A DNA stretch of 64,000 nucleotides. Origin: Halomonas aestuarii. GTDB lineage: Bacteria; Pseudomonadota; Gammaproteobacteria; Pseudomonadales; Halomonadaceae. The stretch covers positions 682,001-746,000 of the forward strand of contig NZ_CP018139.1 of assembly GCF_001886615.1 (NCBI RefSeq). Reading direction: 5' to 3'. How positions within the stretch are numbered: position 1 is the first letter of the stretch; the number at the start of each line of letters is the position of its first letter. The notes beneath the pieces were generated by a model. That model did no database searches and had not been told where the DNA came from. It saw nothing but the letters and a program-made list of their open reading frames with translations. The translations under genes were made by a program, and so were the position numbers. Of this stretch, positions 36,225-48,909 are shown piece after piece.

Positions 36225-37931
36225 TCAGGCCAGCGTGTCGGCGGTGACGTTGGGCGCCGGCGCCTCGGTGGAGAGCTTGCGGTTGATGGCGCTCATCACG
36301 CCCTTGATGGAGGCGCTGGTGATGCTCTCGTCGGTGCCGACGCCGAATACCGCCTCGCCGCCGACGCGCACTTCAACGTAGGCGATCGCCTCGGCGTCGG
36401 CGCCCTGGCCCCGGGAGTGCTCGTGGTAGTCAATGATCTCCACATCGTGGCCCTCGGCGGCCAGCGCCTTGATGAAGGCGGCCAGCGGGCCGTTGCCCTG
36501 GCCCTGGATGGTGCGCCGCTTGCCGTATTCCTCGATGGTCGCTTCGAGGCTCACGGTCGGGCTGTCCGGCTCCGAGGACATGCGGTGGCTGATCAGGGCG
36601 AAGGGCTCGTGCTGGTCCAGGTATTCGTCGACGAAGGCCTGGTAGATCATCTGCGAGGTGATTTCCTTGCCCAGCCGGTCGGCGACTTCCTGCACCACCT
36701 GGCTGAATTCGATGGAGAGCCGGCGCGGCAGCTCGATGCCGTGCTCCTGCTCGAGCAGGTAGGAGATGCCACCCTTGCCGGACTGGCTGTTGACGCGGAT
36801 CACCGCCTCGTAGCTGCGGCCGACGTCCAGCGGGTCGATGGGCAGGTAAGGCACCTCCCAGAAGTCGTTCTCGGCCTCGCGGCGCGCGGCCATGCCCTTC
36901 TTGATGGCGTCCTGGTGGGAGCCGGAGAAGGCGGTGAACACCAGGTCGCCCACGTAGGGGTGGCGCGGATGCACCGGCAGCTGGTTGCAGTACTCCACTT
37001 CGCGCATGATCGGCGTGATGTTGGAGAAGTCGAGCCCCGGGTGCACGCCCTGGGTGTAGAGGTTCATGGCCAGGGTGACGAGGTCGACGTTGCCGGTGCG
37101 CTCGCCGTTGCCGAACAGGCAGCCCTCGACCCGGTCGGCACCGCCCATCACGGCGAGCTCGGCGGCGGCCACGCCGGTGCCGCGGTCGTTATGCGGGTGC
37201 ACGCTGACGATCAGGTGGTCGCGATGGCGGATATGCCGGCAGAACCACTCCACCTGGTCGGCGTAGTTGTTGGGCGTCGCGCACTCCACGGTGGCCGGCA
37301 GGTTGACGATCATCGGCGACTCGGCGGTGGCGCCGAAGGCCGCCTCCACGGCGTCGACGATCTCCACGGCGAAGTCCATCTCGGTGGTGGAGAAGAGTTC
37401 CGGGGAGTACTGGAAGGTCCAGTGGGTCTCCGGCGCCGCCGTCATGTGCTCGCGGATCAGGGTAGTGGCGTCCACGGCGATCTGGATGCACTCGGGCTTG
37501 TCGACGTTGAACACCACGCGGCGGAACACCGGGTCGGTGGCGTTGTAGACGTGAACGATGGCGTTCTTCGCGCCCTTCAGCGCCTCGAAGGTGCGATCGA
37601 TCAGGTGCGGGCGGGCCTGGGTGAGCACCTGGATCCGAACGTCATCCGGCACCTTGTCCTCCTCGATCAGCGAGCGCACGAAGTCGAAGTCGGTCTGGGA
37701 GGCCGAGGGGAAGCCCACCTCGATCTGCTTGAAGCCGATCTTCACCAGCAGGTCGAAGAGGCGCTGCTTGCGCTCCTGGTCCATGGGATCGATCAGCGCC
37801 TGGTTGCCGTCGCGCAGGTCGACGGCGCACCACTGGGGCGGCGTCTCGATGCGGCGGCTGGGCCACTGGCGGTCGGGCAGGTCGACGGCCACGAAGGGGC
37901 GGTACTTGGTAGCGGGGTTGTCGAGCATCAT
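36225..37931 (-). CDS. leuA: 2-isopropylmalate synthase (long LeuA type)
   Basis: A 568-residue enzyme, the first step of leucine synthesis from 2-ketoisovalerate and acetyl-CoA. It belongs to the yeast/actinobacterial-like group: [13 protein letters not shown] start, [18 protein letters not shown], the metal motif HPHNDRGTG, and a C-terminal LeuA dimer/regulatory domain for leucine feedback. It is clearly longer than E. coli LeuA. The double ATG at 37926-37931 has GGGAG upstream; a TTG 16 codons earlier is less likely. A long leader with two peptide ORFs and hairpins precedes it, indicating transcription attenuation. Confidence 0.96.
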   Translation of the reverse strand: MMLDNPATKYRPFVAVDLPDRQWPSRRIETPPQWCAVDLRDGNQALIDPMDQERKQRLFDLLVKIGFKQIEVGFPSASQTDFDFVRSLIEEDKVPDDVRIQVLTQARPHLIDRTFEALKGAKNAIVHVYNATDPVFRRVVFNVDKPECIQIAVDATTLIREHMTAAPETHWTFQYSPELFSTTEMDFAVEIVDAVEAAFGATAESPMIVNLPATVECATPNNYADQVEWFCRHIRHRDHLIVSVHPHNDRGTGVAAAELAVMGGADRVEGCLFGNGERTGNVDLVTLAMNLYTQGVHPGLDFSNITPIMREVEYCNQLPVHPRHPYVGDLVFTAFSGSHQDAIKKGMAARREAENDFWEVPYLPIDPLDVGRSYEAVIRVNSQSGKGGISYLLEQEHGIELPRRLSIEFSQVVQEVADRLGKEITSQMIYQAFVDEYLDQHEPFALISHRMSSEPDSPTVSLEATIEEYGKRRTIQGQGNGPLAAFIKALAAEGHDVEIIDYHEHSRGQGADAEAIAYVEVRVGGEAVFGVGTDESITSASIKGVMSAINRKLSTEAPAPNVTADTLA

Positions 37932-37975
37932 GGTGGCGTTCTCCCAGGTGAGCGGCGGCGTTCGGAAACGATTCG

Positions 37976-38140
37976 TCAAGACGGTACATCAGAAACAGCG
38001 ACGCCCCGTCGGCCAGGGGCGGACGGGGCGTCGAGGAGACAGGCGTCATCGCACACGACCTTGATGGATGCCTGGCGGCACCCGGGGACGATGGCAACAA
38101 CGGCAATGTTCATGGCGCGGATACTGCGGGTGGTGGACAT
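37976..38140 (-). CDS. Small ORF in the leuA leader, ilvL-like peptide
   Basis: An ORF of 54 codons with a ribosome-site-like GAGG nine bases ahead of its ATG (38138-38140). It encodes [10 protein letters not shown] then [11 protein letters not shown], a run rich in isoleucine and valine that resembles the E. coli ilvL peptide region ISVVVIIIPPC. The codons ATT, GTT and GTT in this run are uncommon in so GC-rich a genome. The ORF runs through the hairpin at 37999-38033 and ends 45 bases before leuA. Whether it is translated is an inference. Confidence 0.45.
   Translation of the reverse strand: MSTTRSIRAMNIAVVAIVPGCRQASIKVVCDDACLLDAPSAPGRRGVAVSDVPS
37999..38033 (-). terminator. Candidate attenuator hairpin before leuA
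   Basis: A perfect 12-base GC-rich stem, CGACGCCCCGTC / GACGGGGCGTCG, encloses an 11-base loop. On the minus strand it is followed by CTGTTTCT, a weak T-tract, about 65 bases upstream of the leuA start. It lies inside the ilvL-like ORF, so translating ribosomes would melt it. Confidence 0.55.
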
Positions 38141-38187
38141 GCTGCAACCTCGTTTCGACCGGGACGTGCTCTCTAGCGGCGGGCGAG

Positions 38188-38219
38188 GCGACGGCGATGC
38201 AGGCGGCATCGCCCGTCGC
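38188..38219 (-). promoter_or_regulatory. Hairpin directly after the leucine leader peptide
   Basis: GCGACGGGCGATGC and GCATCGCCGTCGC (minus strand) pair with one bulged base around a five-base loop. It begins two bases after the leader-peptide stop codon, the place expected for a pause or anti-terminator element of a ribosome-mediated attenuator. The region probably corresponds to the leuA-Halomonas RNA motif described from comparative genomics (recollection, not searched). Confidence 0.55.
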
Positions 38220-38221
38220 GC

Positions 38222-38281
38222 TCAGCGGCGGGCTAGGGGTAGTCGTAGGTCGAGAACGAGGTGGCGCGATGTCGTGTTCAT
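38222..38281 (-). CDS. leuL: leu leader peptide (attenuator)
   Basis: A 19-residue peptide, MNTTSRHLVLDLRLPLARR. Five of residues 8-16 are leucine, encoded CTC, CTC, CTA, CTA, CTA. CTA is the rarest leucine codon in GC-rich gammaproteobacteria, and E. coli leuL likewise uses a run of CTA. This is the signature of attenuation by charged tRNA-Leu. It starts 15 bases after the channel gene's stop. No ribosome site is visible, and a perfect -35 TTGACA lies at 38311-38316 (minus strand), so the mRNA may start at or close to the ATG. Confidence 0.72.
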   Translation of the reverse strand: MNTTSRHLVLDLRLPLARR

Positions 38282-38293
38282 GACACTAGAAGA

Positions 38294-39147
38294 TCAGTCT
38301 TCGTCGCGCCTGTCAACACCGGCAGCGCCTGGCCGAGTCCCCAGGGCCACCTCCATGCGATCGAGCTGGTCGCGCAGCGACCGGACGTCGTGGCGCAGCC
38401 CGTGCAGCTCCGCGGCCTCGCCCTCCCCGCTCTCGATCTCCATCTGCACGCTCTCCTTCTGCATCACGTCGAGCACGATGCCGATCATCATGTTGAGGAA
38501 GATGAAGGCGGTCAGGAAGATGAAGGTCAGGTAGTAGATCCAGCTCCAGGCATGCAGCTCCATGGTGGCGTACATCACGTCCGTCCAGTCCTCGAAGGTC
38601 GCGATCCGGAACAGCGTCAGCATGGAGATCGAGATGTTGCCCCACAGCCCCTCGTCGACCTCGGCGAACAGGAAGCTGCCGAGCGCCGCGTAGATGTAGA
38701 AGATGATGAACATCAGCAGCGCCACGTAGCCCATCCGCGGGATCGACTTGACCAGCGCCGCCATCAGCACGCGAAGCTCCGGGATCATCGACACCAGACG
38801 CAGCACCCGGAAGATCCGCAGCAGGCGGGCCAGCAGCACCATCTCCGAGTCGTCCAGGGGGATCAGGCTGGCGGTCACGATCAGGAAGTCGAAGATGTTC
38901 CAGCCCTGGCGGAAGAAGTCGCGCAGTCGCTTCTCCGCGGCGATGCGGATGAGGATCTCCACCAGGAAGAACACCGTCACCGCCACGTCCATCACCAGCA
39001 GCCACTGATGGAAGCGGCCAGTCTCCTCGTAGGTCTTGGCGCCGATCAGCAGCGCCGAGAGGACGATGATGGTGATGACGGTCAGCTCGAAGGCCTTGTG
39101 GGCCCGCAGCCGCTCGAAGTGGCCCCGCCAGGTCTCGAAGGTCGTGC

Positions 39148-39151
<4 letters not shown>
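38294..39151 (-). CDS. Voltage-gated cation channel, BacNav-like
   Basis: A 285-residue six-helix channel subunit that should form homotetramers. Voltage sensor S4 is LLARLLRIFRVLRLV (106-120) with arginines at every third position (109, 112, 115, 118). The pore filter is TFEDWTD (185-191), then S6 and a C-terminal coiled coil (about 245-272). NaChBac and NavAb have TLESWSM, while the engineered calcium channel CavAb has TLDDWSD. The Asp at positions 188 and 191 therefore points to calcium permeability, an inference. The start is GTG, overlapping the serB stop (39148-39151), so it is translated with serB. Confidence 0.9.
38311..38316 (-). promoter_or_regulatory. Putative -35 element of the leu leader promoter
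   Basis: A perfect TTGACA on the minus strand lies inside the 3' end of the channel gene, 30 bases before the leader-peptide ATG. The -10 region is not clear; TCTTCT or TCTAGT lie at 17- to 20-base spacing. If used, transcription would begin near the ATG itself. Confidence 0.35.
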
Positions 39152-40377
<1,226 letters not shown>

Positions 40378-40378
40378 G

Positions 40379-42631
40379 TCACTCGTCCACGTCCAGGCGG
40401 TCGACCTTCTGCAGCCCCCGGGGCAGCTTGCTGCCCCGCCGGCCACGCTCGCCACGGTAATAGTCCAGATCGGCCGCCTTGAGGGTCAGCTTGCGCTTGC
40501 CGGCATGCACCACCAGGGCCGCACCGGACGGCACCACCACCAGGTCGCGCAGGAACTCCTCGCGGCGGGCAGCCCGGGCGCCGGGGATGTCGATCATCTT
40601 GTTGCCCTTGCCCTTGGCCATCTCGGGCAGCGCCTCTAGGGGGAAGACCAGCAGCCGCCCCTCGTTGGAGATCGCCGCTACGCTGGCGCCCTCGCCGGCC
40701 GGCACCTCCAGCGGCGGCAGCACGTTGCAGCCCTTGGGCACGCTGAGGATCGCCTTGCCGGACTTGTTCTTGCCGGTGAGCTCCTCGAGCCGGGCGATGA
40801 AGCCATAGCCGCCGTCCGTGGCGAGCAGGAAGCGGGTCTCCGGCGGTGCCAGCATCAGGCCCGCCATGTGGGCCCCGGCCACCACGTTGACCCGCCCGGT
40901 GACCGGCTCGCCCTGGCCGCGGGCGCTGGGCAGGTTGTGGGCCGACAGGGTGTAGGTGCGCCCGGTGTCGTCCAGCAGCACCAGCGGCTGGTTGGTCTTG
41001 CCCCGGGCGGCGAGGTGGAAGCGGTCGCCGGCCTTGTAGGAGAGCCCGGCGGGGTCGATCTCGTGGCCCTTGGCGCTGCGGATCCAGCCCTTCTCGGAGA
41101 GCACCACGGTGACGGGGTCGGCGCCGACCAGCTCCACCTCGGAGAGTGCCCGTGCCTCCTCGCGCTCGACCAGCGGCGAGCGACGCTCGTCGCCGTGGGC
41201 CTGGCCGGCCTCGCGGAGCTCCTCCTCGATCAGGTCGGTGAGCCTGGCCTCGTTGCCGAGCAATTCCTGGAGCCGCGCCCGCTCGGCTTCCAGCTCGTCC
41301 TGCTCGCCGCGGATCTTCATCTCCTCGAGCTTGGCGAGGTGGCGCAGGCGCAGCTCGAGGATCGCCTCGGCCTGGCGGTCGCTCAGGCCGAAGGCCGCCA
41401 TCAGCGCGGCCTTGGGCTCGTCCTCCTCGCGGATGATGCGGATCACCTCATCGATGTTGAGGTAGGCGGCCAGCAGGCCCTCGAGGATGTGCAGGCGGTC
41501 CTCGACCTTGCCCAGGCGGTGCTCGAGGCGCCGGCGCACCGTAGCGCGTCGGAAGCGCAGCCACTCGCCGAGCAGGTCCGGCAGCGGCATGACCCGTGGC
41601 CGGCCGTCCAGGCCGATCACGTTCATGTTGACGCGAATGTTCTTCTCGAGGTCGGTGGTGGCGAAGAGGTGCGCCATCAGCGCCTCGACGTCGACCCGGT
41701 TGGAGCGCGGCTCGATCACCAGCCGGGTCGGCTCCTCGTGGGTCGACTCGTCGCGCAGGTCCGCCACCATGGGCAGCTTCTTGGCCTGCATCTGGGCGGC
41801 GATCTGCTCGAGCACCTTGGCGCCGCTGACCTGGTAGGGCAGCGCGGTGACCACCACGTTGCCCTCCTCGCGCACGTAGCGCCCGCGCAGCTTCACCGAG
41901 CCGCGCCCGCTCTCGTAGAGCTTTCGCAGGTCGGCGCGGGGCGTGATGATCTCCGCCTCGGTGGGGAAGTCAGGGGCCGGCAGACGCTCGAGCAGGTCCG
42001 CCGTGGTGGCCTCGGGGTGGCGCAGCAGGTGGCAGGTGGCCTCGACCACCTCGCCCACGTTGTGGGGCGGGATGTCGGTGGCCATGCCCACGGCGATGCC
42101 GGTGCCGCCGTTGAGCAGCACATGGGGCAGGCGTGCCGGCAGCACCACCGGCTCGTTCATGGTGCCGTCGAAGTTGGGCGTCCAGTCCACGGTGCCCTGG
42201 CCGAGCTCGGCGAGCAGCACCTCGGCGAACTTCGACAGCCGCGCCTCGGTATAGCGCATGGCCGCGAAGGACTTGGGATCGTCGGGGCTGCCCCAGTTGC
42301 CCTGGCCGTCGACCAGCGGGTAGCGGTAGCTGAACGGCTGGGCCATCAGCACCATGGCCTCGTAGCAGGCGCTGTCGCCGTGGGGATGGAACTTGCCCAG
42401 CACGTCGCCGACGGTGCGCGCCGACTTCTTGTACTTGGCACTGGCCGACAGCGCCAGCTCGCGCATGGCGTAGACGATGCGCCGCTGCACCGGCTTCATG
42501 CCGTCGCCGATGTGGGGCAGGGCCCGGTCGAGGATGACGTACATCGAGTAGTCGAGGTACGCCTTCTCGGTGTATTCGCGAAGCGAGAGACGTTCGACGT
42601 CGCCCTCCGCCACCTGGATATCCATGGTCAT
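40379..42631 (-). CDS. parC: DNA topoisomerase IV subunit A
   Basis: A 750-residue type IIA topoisomerase subunit that decatenates daughter chromosomes. It shows the breakage-reunion domain with the quinolone-resistance region [12 protein letters not shown] (Ser and Glu as in sensitive strains), the catalytic Tyr in [15 protein letters not shown], and a C-terminal beta-pinwheel. ATG at 42629-42631; a second ATG two codons later is possible. It is separated from parE by a copy of the intergenic repeat. Confidence 0.97.
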   Translation of the reverse strand: MTMDIQVAEGDVERLSLREYTEKAYLDYSMYVILDRALPHIGDGMKPVQRRIVYAMRELALSASAKYKKSARTVGDVLGKFHPHGDSACYEAMVLMAQPFSYRYPLVDGQGNWGSPDDPKSFAAMRYTEARLSKFAEVLLAELGQGTVDWTPNFDGTMNEPVVLPARLPHVLLNGGTGIAVGMATDIPPHNVGEVVEATCHLLRHPEATTADLLERLPAPDFPTEAEIITPRADLRKLYESGRGSVKLRGRYVREEGNVVVTALPYQVSGAKVLEQIAAQMQAKKLPMVADLRDESTHEEPTRLVIEPRSNRVDVEALMAHLFATTDLEKNIRVNMNVIGLDGRPRVMPLPDLLGEWLRFRRATVRRRLEHRLGKVEDRLHILEGLLAAYLNIDEVIRIIREEDEPKAALMAAFGLSDRQAEAILELRLRHLAKLEEMKIRGEQDELEAERARLQELLGNEARLTDLIEEELREAGQAHGDERRSPLVEREEARALSEVELVGADPVTVVLSEKGWIRSAKGHEIDPAGLSYKAGDRFHLAARGKTNQPLVLLDDTGRTYTLSAHNLPSARGQGEPVTGRVNVVAGAHMAGLMLAPPETRFLLATDGGYGFIARLEELTGKNKSGKAILSVPKGCNVLPPLEVPAGEGASVAAISNEGRLLVFPLEALPEMAKGKGNKMIDIPGARAARREEFLRDLVVVPSGAALVVHAGKRKLTLKAADLDYYRGERGRRGSKLPRGLQKVDRLDVDE

Positions 42632-42680
42632 TCGCTATGCCCTAGGTCTGGGGTCCAGAAATCGTTGGCTAGTTTACTTC

Positions 42681-42790
42681 GCGGCTGATCCGGCGACAGC
42701 CCTGCGAGGAGGCGCTGTGGACCCTTCCCTGGGCGCTACCTTTTCCTTCCCTGGCAAAGGACCTCCTCCTCGGCCTGTCCCCGGCGCCGC
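42681..42790 (+). repeat. Structured intergenic repeat, copy D
   Basis: A 110-base copy between parE and parC with the core GCGAGGAGGCGCTGTGGACCC. Outer arms are CGAGGAGG / CCTCCTCCTCG. The apical stem CCTTTTCC (42739-42746) / GGCAAAGG (42753-42760) has one wobble pair, around the loop TTCCCT. The ends GCGGCTGATCCGGCGACAG and CTGTCCCCGGCGCCGC form an imperfect terminal inverted repeat. Confidence 0.8.
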
Positions 42791-42801
42791 TCGCCTCGGC
42801 G

Positions 42802-44685
<1,884 letters not shown>

Positions 44686-45369
44686 TCACCCAAAGTGGTT
44701 GCGATCGTTCGTTTCGCCCGGGATGCCGGCGCCCTCGATGCCGGGGGCCTGGCCGGCGGCTCCGCCTGGCGGCAGGTGGTGGCCGCCATGGGCGAGGATC
44801 GCCGGCAGGTACGCCGCCAAGGCCGAGAAGCCATGATCCCCCTGCGGATGCAGGATGATCCTGGCGCCCCGGTAGAGGTCGAAGGCCCGCCGGGGATCCA
44901 GGGTCTCGTCGGCCGTGCCCAGCAGCAGCAGGTAGCGCCCGGGCGTGACCCGCTCGGGGGTCAACGCCTCGAGCTCCTCGAGATGCGTTTCCTCGATGGC
45001 GAATCGCTCGCCGGTGTAGGCGTTGTCGAAGCGCTCGCCGACCCAGTCCGCCACCAGTTCCGCCGGCGCCACCGCCGGATTGATCAGCACCCCCGGCAGG
45101 CCGTGACGCTCGGCGATCAGGGTGGCCAGGAACCCCCCCATGGAGCTGCCCGCCACCAGGGGGGACGGCCCTAGCGCCGCGAGCCACGACTCGGCATGCC
45201 TCAAGGCGGCATGCGGCCGGTGGGGCAGCTGCGGCGTCGCGCAGGGCAGGCCAAGCCGCTTGCAGGCGTCACGCACCAGACCCGCCTTGGGCGAACCGCT
45301 GCCGCTGTTGAAACCATGCAGGTAGAGCACCCCGCTGGCCGCCGGCATCCTCGGGGCGGCACTCAGCAT
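44686..45369 (-). CDS. yqiA: YqiA/YcfP family alpha/beta-hydrolase
   Basis: A 227-residue esterase-fold protein. The nucleophile elbow is GSSMGGFLA, after the oxyanion region YLHGFNSG, and the terminal catalytic His lies in QGDHGF. E. coli YqiA hydrolyses short-chain esters and palmitoyl-CoA; its physiological role is unknown. The ATG at 45367-45369 has AGGGG eight bases upstream and is preferred over the internal ATG at 45348. The C-terminus is extended by about 25 Gly/Pro-rich residues compared with the family. Confidence 0.88.
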   Translation of the reverse strand: MLSAAPRMPAASGVLYLHGFNSGSGSPKAGLVRDACKRLGLPCATPQLPHRPHAALRHAESWLAALGPSPLVAGSSMGGFLATLIAERHGLPGVLINPAVAPAELVADWVGERFDNAYTGERFAIEETHLEELEALTPERVTPGRYLLLLGTADETLDPRRAFDLYRGARIILHPQGDHGFSALAAYLPAILAHGGHHLPPGGAAGQAPGIEGAGIPGETNDRNHFG

Positions 45370-45400
45370 ACCGCAACCCCTGTACAAACAGCCAGTCTCA

Positions 45401-47080
45401 TCAAGTGCCGCGTTCCGCGGCCCAGACGGCCTCGATCAGGCCCCGGGTGGAGTCGTCCATGCCCGCGATGTCCGCCTGATGCTCGAGGATTCGCTGGGTC
45501 TCGCCGGCGATCTTCTTGCCCAGCTCCACGCCCCACTGGTCGAAGGGATTGATGTCCCAGATGGTCGCCTGGACGAACACCTTGTGCTCGTAGAGGGCGA
45601 TCAGCGCCCCCAGGGTCGCCGGCGTGAGCCGGTCGAGCAGCAGGGTGCTGGAGGGCTGGTTGCCGCGATAGCGCTTGTGCCCTGGGCGCGGGCCGTCATC
45701 CTCGATGGCATCGTCGCCGAGCATCAGTAACCGCGACTGGGCGAAGCAGTTGGCGAGCGTCAGGCGATGCTGACCCATCAGGTGATCCCGAGTGGCCGGA
45801 TCCTCCACATCGTCGTAGCGCACCAGGGGGGCAATGAAGTCGCACTCCACGGCCTGGGTGCCCTGGTGAAGCAGCTGGTAGAAGGCATGCTGGGCATTGG
45901 GGCCGAGCTGCCCCCAGAGCACCGGGCAGGTGGAGTAGTCCACGGCCTGGCCCTCGTTGGTCACCGACTTGCCGTTGGATTCCATCTCCAGCTGCTCGAG
46001 ATAGGCGGCGAAGTACTCGAGGCGACCATCGTAGGGCAGGATCGAATGGGCCCGAACGTCGAGGAAGTTGACGTTCCAGATCCCCGCCAGGCCCAGCAGC
46101 ACCGGCAGGTTGTCCTCGAGGGAGGCCTCGCGGAAGTGGGTATCCATGGCATGGGCACCGGCGAGCAGCTCGCGGAAGTTCGCCATGCCCACCACCAGGG
46201 CGATGGGCAGGCCGATGCCTCCCCACAGGGAGTAGCGCCCCCCGACCCACTCCCAGAACTCCAGCTGGTGGGCCTCGGCGATGCCCCATTCGCTCATCTT
46301 CTCGAGGCTCGCGGAGATCCCGATGAAGTGCTGACGCATCACCAACTCGGCGTCGACGCCCTCCTCGCGCCCCTCGCCCAGCAGGCGGGCCATCAGCCAG
46401 TCACGGGCGGTACGGGCGTTGGAGAGGGTATCGATGGTGGTGAAGGACTTCGACGAGAGCACGAAGAGCGTGGTCTCGGGGTTGAGCCGGGAGAGGTAGT
46501 CGGCCAGCTGGGAACCGTCCATGGTGGAGGCGAAGTGCACGTCGATGGCATGCACGCCTTCAGGCCGATAGTCGGCCAGGGCGTGGGTCACCATCAGCGG
46601 TCCCAGGTCGGAGCCGCCCACGCCCAGGTTGACCACATCGCGGATCGCGCGACCGGTGGCACCCCGCCACTGCCCCGCGTGGAAGCGCTCGACCATGGTC
46701 GCCATGCGATCCAGCGTGGCGTGCACCGAGGGCACCAGGTCCTCACCTTCCACCACCAGGCTGGCATCCCTCGGCAGCCTCAGGGCGGTATGCAGGGCCG
46801 GGCGATCCTCGCTGCGGTTGACCCGCTCGCCGGCGAGCAGGGCGCGAATGGCCTCGGGCACCTCGGCCTCCAGGGCGAGATCCAGCAGCCGTTCCAGGGT
46901 CTCGTCGCGCCAGCGCTGCTTGGAGAGGTCCAGGGTCAGGCCGGCCGCCTTTCGGGTGAAGGCCGCCTGGCGGCCGGGCTCGCCGGCGAAGAGCTCGCTG
47001 AGGTGGGCGGCACGCATCCCGGCGGCGTGCTCGGCCAGGGCCTTCCAGGCCCCCCGCTGGTCGATAGTGGGCTGTGTCAT
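45401..47080 (-). CDS. pgi: Glucose-6-phosphate isomerase
   Basis: A 559-residue glycolytic isomerase. Visible signatures are VNLGVGGSDLGPLMV, VLSSKSFTTIDTL, the catalytic region WEWVGGRYSLWGGIGLPIAL and the C-terminal INPFDQWGVELGKKIA. GGAGGAAACC directly precedes the ATG at 47078-47080, which rejects an upstream frame of 42 extra residues. It also supplies hexose phosphate for UDP-glucose and thus for the polyuronate operon, though it is not linked genetically. It is divergent from cmoA. Confidence 0.97.
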   Translation of the reverse strand: MTQPTIDQRGAWKALAEHAAGMRAAHLSELFAGEPGRQAAFTRKAAGLTLDLSKQRWRDETLERLLDLALEAEVPEAIRALLAGERVNRSEDRPALHTALRLPRDASLVVEGEDLVPSVHATLDRMATMVERFHAGQWRGATGRAIRDVVNLGVGGSDLGPLMVTHALADYRPEGVHAIDVHFASTMDGSQLADYLSRLNPETTLFVLSSKSFTTIDTLSNARTARDWLMARLLGEGREEGVDAELVMRQHFIGISASLEKMSEWGIAEAHQLEFWEWVGGRYSLWGGIGLPIALVVGMANFRELLAGAHAMDTHFREASLEDNLPVLLGLAGIWNVNFLDVRAHSILPYDGRLEYFAAYLEQLEMESNGKSVTNEGQAVDYSTCPVLWGQLGPNAQHAFYQLLHQGTQAVECDFIAPLVRYDDVEDPATRDHLMGQHRLTLANCFAQSRLLMLGDDAIEDDGPRPGHKRYRGNQPSSTLLLDRLTPATLGALIALYEHKVFVQATIWDINPFDQWGVELGKKIAGETQRILEHQADIAGMDDSTRGLIEAVWAAERGT

Positions 47081-47166
47081 GGTTTCCTCCTTGACGTCCT
47101 GTCGTGCAGCCGGTGTGGGCGAGGCGTAGAATGGCGCCCCTTCTCCCACGATTTCCGGCCTGTTCC

Positions 47167-47910
47167 ATGAGTGACGCATCTTACCGTGACGCGATCTTTT
47201 CGACACCCCTGGACCGGGTGGCGCGCTTCTCGTTCGACGAGAAGGTCGTCGCCTGCTTTCCCGACATGATACGTCGCTCGGTGCCGGGGTACGGCCAGAT
47301 ACTGGGCATGCTGGGCCTGATCGCCTCCCGCCACCTGCGCCATGGCGCCCACGTCTATGACCTGGGCTGTTCGCTGGGCGCGGCCGGCCTGGCGCTGGCC
47401 GGGACCCTGCCGCCGGACGCCTTCCGCTACACGGGCGTGGACCTCTCCCCCGCCATGGTCGCGCGTGCCCGGGAGACCCTGGCGGCCGAGTGCCCGGCCC
47501 ACGCCGTCGAAGTGATCGAGGGGGACATCCGCCGGCTCGACTATCGGCCGTCGGGCATGATCGTGCTCAACTTCACCCTGCAGTTCCTGGCCCCGGAGGA
47601 CCGCGACGCGGTGGTCGCGCGCCTCTTCGAGGCGCTGGAACCCGGCGGCGTGCTGGTGCTCTCGGAGAAGGTCAAGGCCGCCGACGAGCAGGAGAACGCC
47701 TGGCTGGTGGAGCGCTACCACGACTTCAAGCGGGCCAACGGCTACAGCGAGATGGAGATCAGCCAGAAGCGCACGGCGCTGGAGAACGTGCTGGTGCCGG
47801 ACACCCTGGAGGGCCATCACGAGCGGCTGGCCCGGGCCGGCTTCTCCCGCTCTCAGACCTGGTTCCAGTTCCTCAACTTTGCCTCGCTGATCGCCTTCAA
47901 GGACGCCTGA
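47167..47910 (+). CDS. cmoA: Carboxy-S-adenosyl-L-methionine synthase
   Basis: A 247-residue SAM-dependent enzyme that makes carboxy-SAM from SAM and prephenate. It shows YDLGCSLGAAGLALA, VDLSPAMVARAR and the RYHDFKRANGYSEMEISQKR region. The product is used by CmoB for 5-oxyacetyluridine at tRNA position 34. A -10-like TAGAAT lies at 47127-47132. cmoB follows after one base. Confidence 0.97.
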   Translation: MSDASYRDAIFSTPLDRVARFSFDEKVVACFPDMIRRSVPGYGQILGMLGLIASRHLRHGAHVYDLGCSLGAAGLALAGTLPPDAFRYTGVDLSPAMVARARETLAAECPAHAVEVIEGDIRRLDYRPSGMIVLNFTLQFLAPEDRDAVVARLFEALEPGGVLVLSEKVKAADEQENAWLVERYHDFKRANGYSEMEISQKRTALENVLVPDTLEGHHERLARAGFSRSQTWFQFLNFASLIAFKDA

Positions 47911-47911
47911 C

Positions 47912-48904
47912 ATGCCGATCGCGCCTGAACACCGCGACCTCTACCGTGCCTTCCTCGACCAGGGCCTCGATGCCTGGCTGGCCCGGCTGCCCGACCAGCT
48001 GGCCCGGGGGCTGGACCGCCGGCGCTACGGCGACCTGCCCGCCTGGGAGAAGGCCGTGGCCAAGCTGCCCGAGCTGCCCGGGGCACGGACCGTGCGCCTG
48101 GACCGCGACACCGTCAGCGTCGAGGCCGCGCTGGACGAGAGCCAGCGGCGCCAGGCCGAGAACCTGCTGCGCAAGCTCATGCCCTGGCGCAAGGGGCCCT
48201 ACTGCCTCGGCGGAGTGCACATCGACACCGAGTGGCGCTCGGACTGGAAGTGGCAAAGGGTGGCGCCGCACCTGGCCCCGCTCACCGGGCGGCGGATCCT
48301 GGATGTGGGTGGGGGCAACGGCTATCACGCCTGGCGCATGGCCGGCGCCGGGGCGGCCTTCGTGCTGGTAGTCGACCCCTCGCCGCGCTTCTTCTGGCAG
48401 TTCCGGGCGATGCGCCACTTCGTCGGCGACGCCGACGGCCACCGCACCCACTTCCTGCCGGTGGGCATCGAGGAGGTGCCCGAACGGCTCGCCTTCTTCG
48501 ACACGGTCTTCTCCATGGGCGTGCTCTACCACCGCCCCTCGCCGCTGGAGCACCTGCAGCAGCTCAAGGACGCCCTGCGACCGGGCGGCGAGCTGGTGCT
48601 GGAGACCCTGGTGGTCGAGGGCAACGCCACCACGGTGCTGCTGCCCGGGGAGCGCTACGCCGCCATGCCCAACGTCTACTTCCTGCCCTCCTCCGCCGCG
48701 CTCTGCCAGTGGCTCGAACGCTGCGGTCTGGAGAACGTGCGCGTGGTGGACGAGGCGGTGACGACCACGGACGAGCAGCGCGCCACCGACTGGATGACCT
48801 TCCAGTCGCTGGCCGACTTCCTGGATCCCGACGACCCGACCCGCACCCGGGAGGGTCACCCCGCCCCACGGCGCGCGGTGGTCATGGCCAACCGGCCGGA
48901 ATAG
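47912..48904 (+). CDS. cmoB: tRNA U34 carboxymethyltransferase
   Basis: A 330-residue enzyme that moves the carboxymethyl group from carboxy-SAM to 5-hydroxyuridine-34. The methyltransferase fold shows RILDVGGGNGYHAWRM and VVDPSPRFFWQF. The N-terminal region has GPYCLGGVHIDTEWRSDWKW, typical of CmoB. It starts one base after the cmoA stop, so the two are coupled. Confidence 0.97.
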   Translation: MPIAPEHRDLYRAFLDQGLDAWLARLPDQLARGLDRRRYGDLPAWEKAVAKLPELPGARTVRLDRDTVSVEAALDESQRRQAENLLRKLMPWRKGPYCLGGVHIDTEWRSDWKWQRVAPHLAPLTGRRILDVGGGNGYHAWRMAGAGAAFVLVVDPSPRFFWQFRAMRHFVGDADGHRTHFLPVGIEEVPERLAFFDTVFSMGVLYHRPSPLEHLQQLKDALRPGGELVLETLVVEGNATTVLLPGERYAAMPNVYFLPSSAALCQWLERCGLENVRVVDEAVTTTDEQRATDWMTFQSLADFLDPDDPTRTREGHPAPRRAVVMANRPE

Positions 48905-48909
48905 GGACG

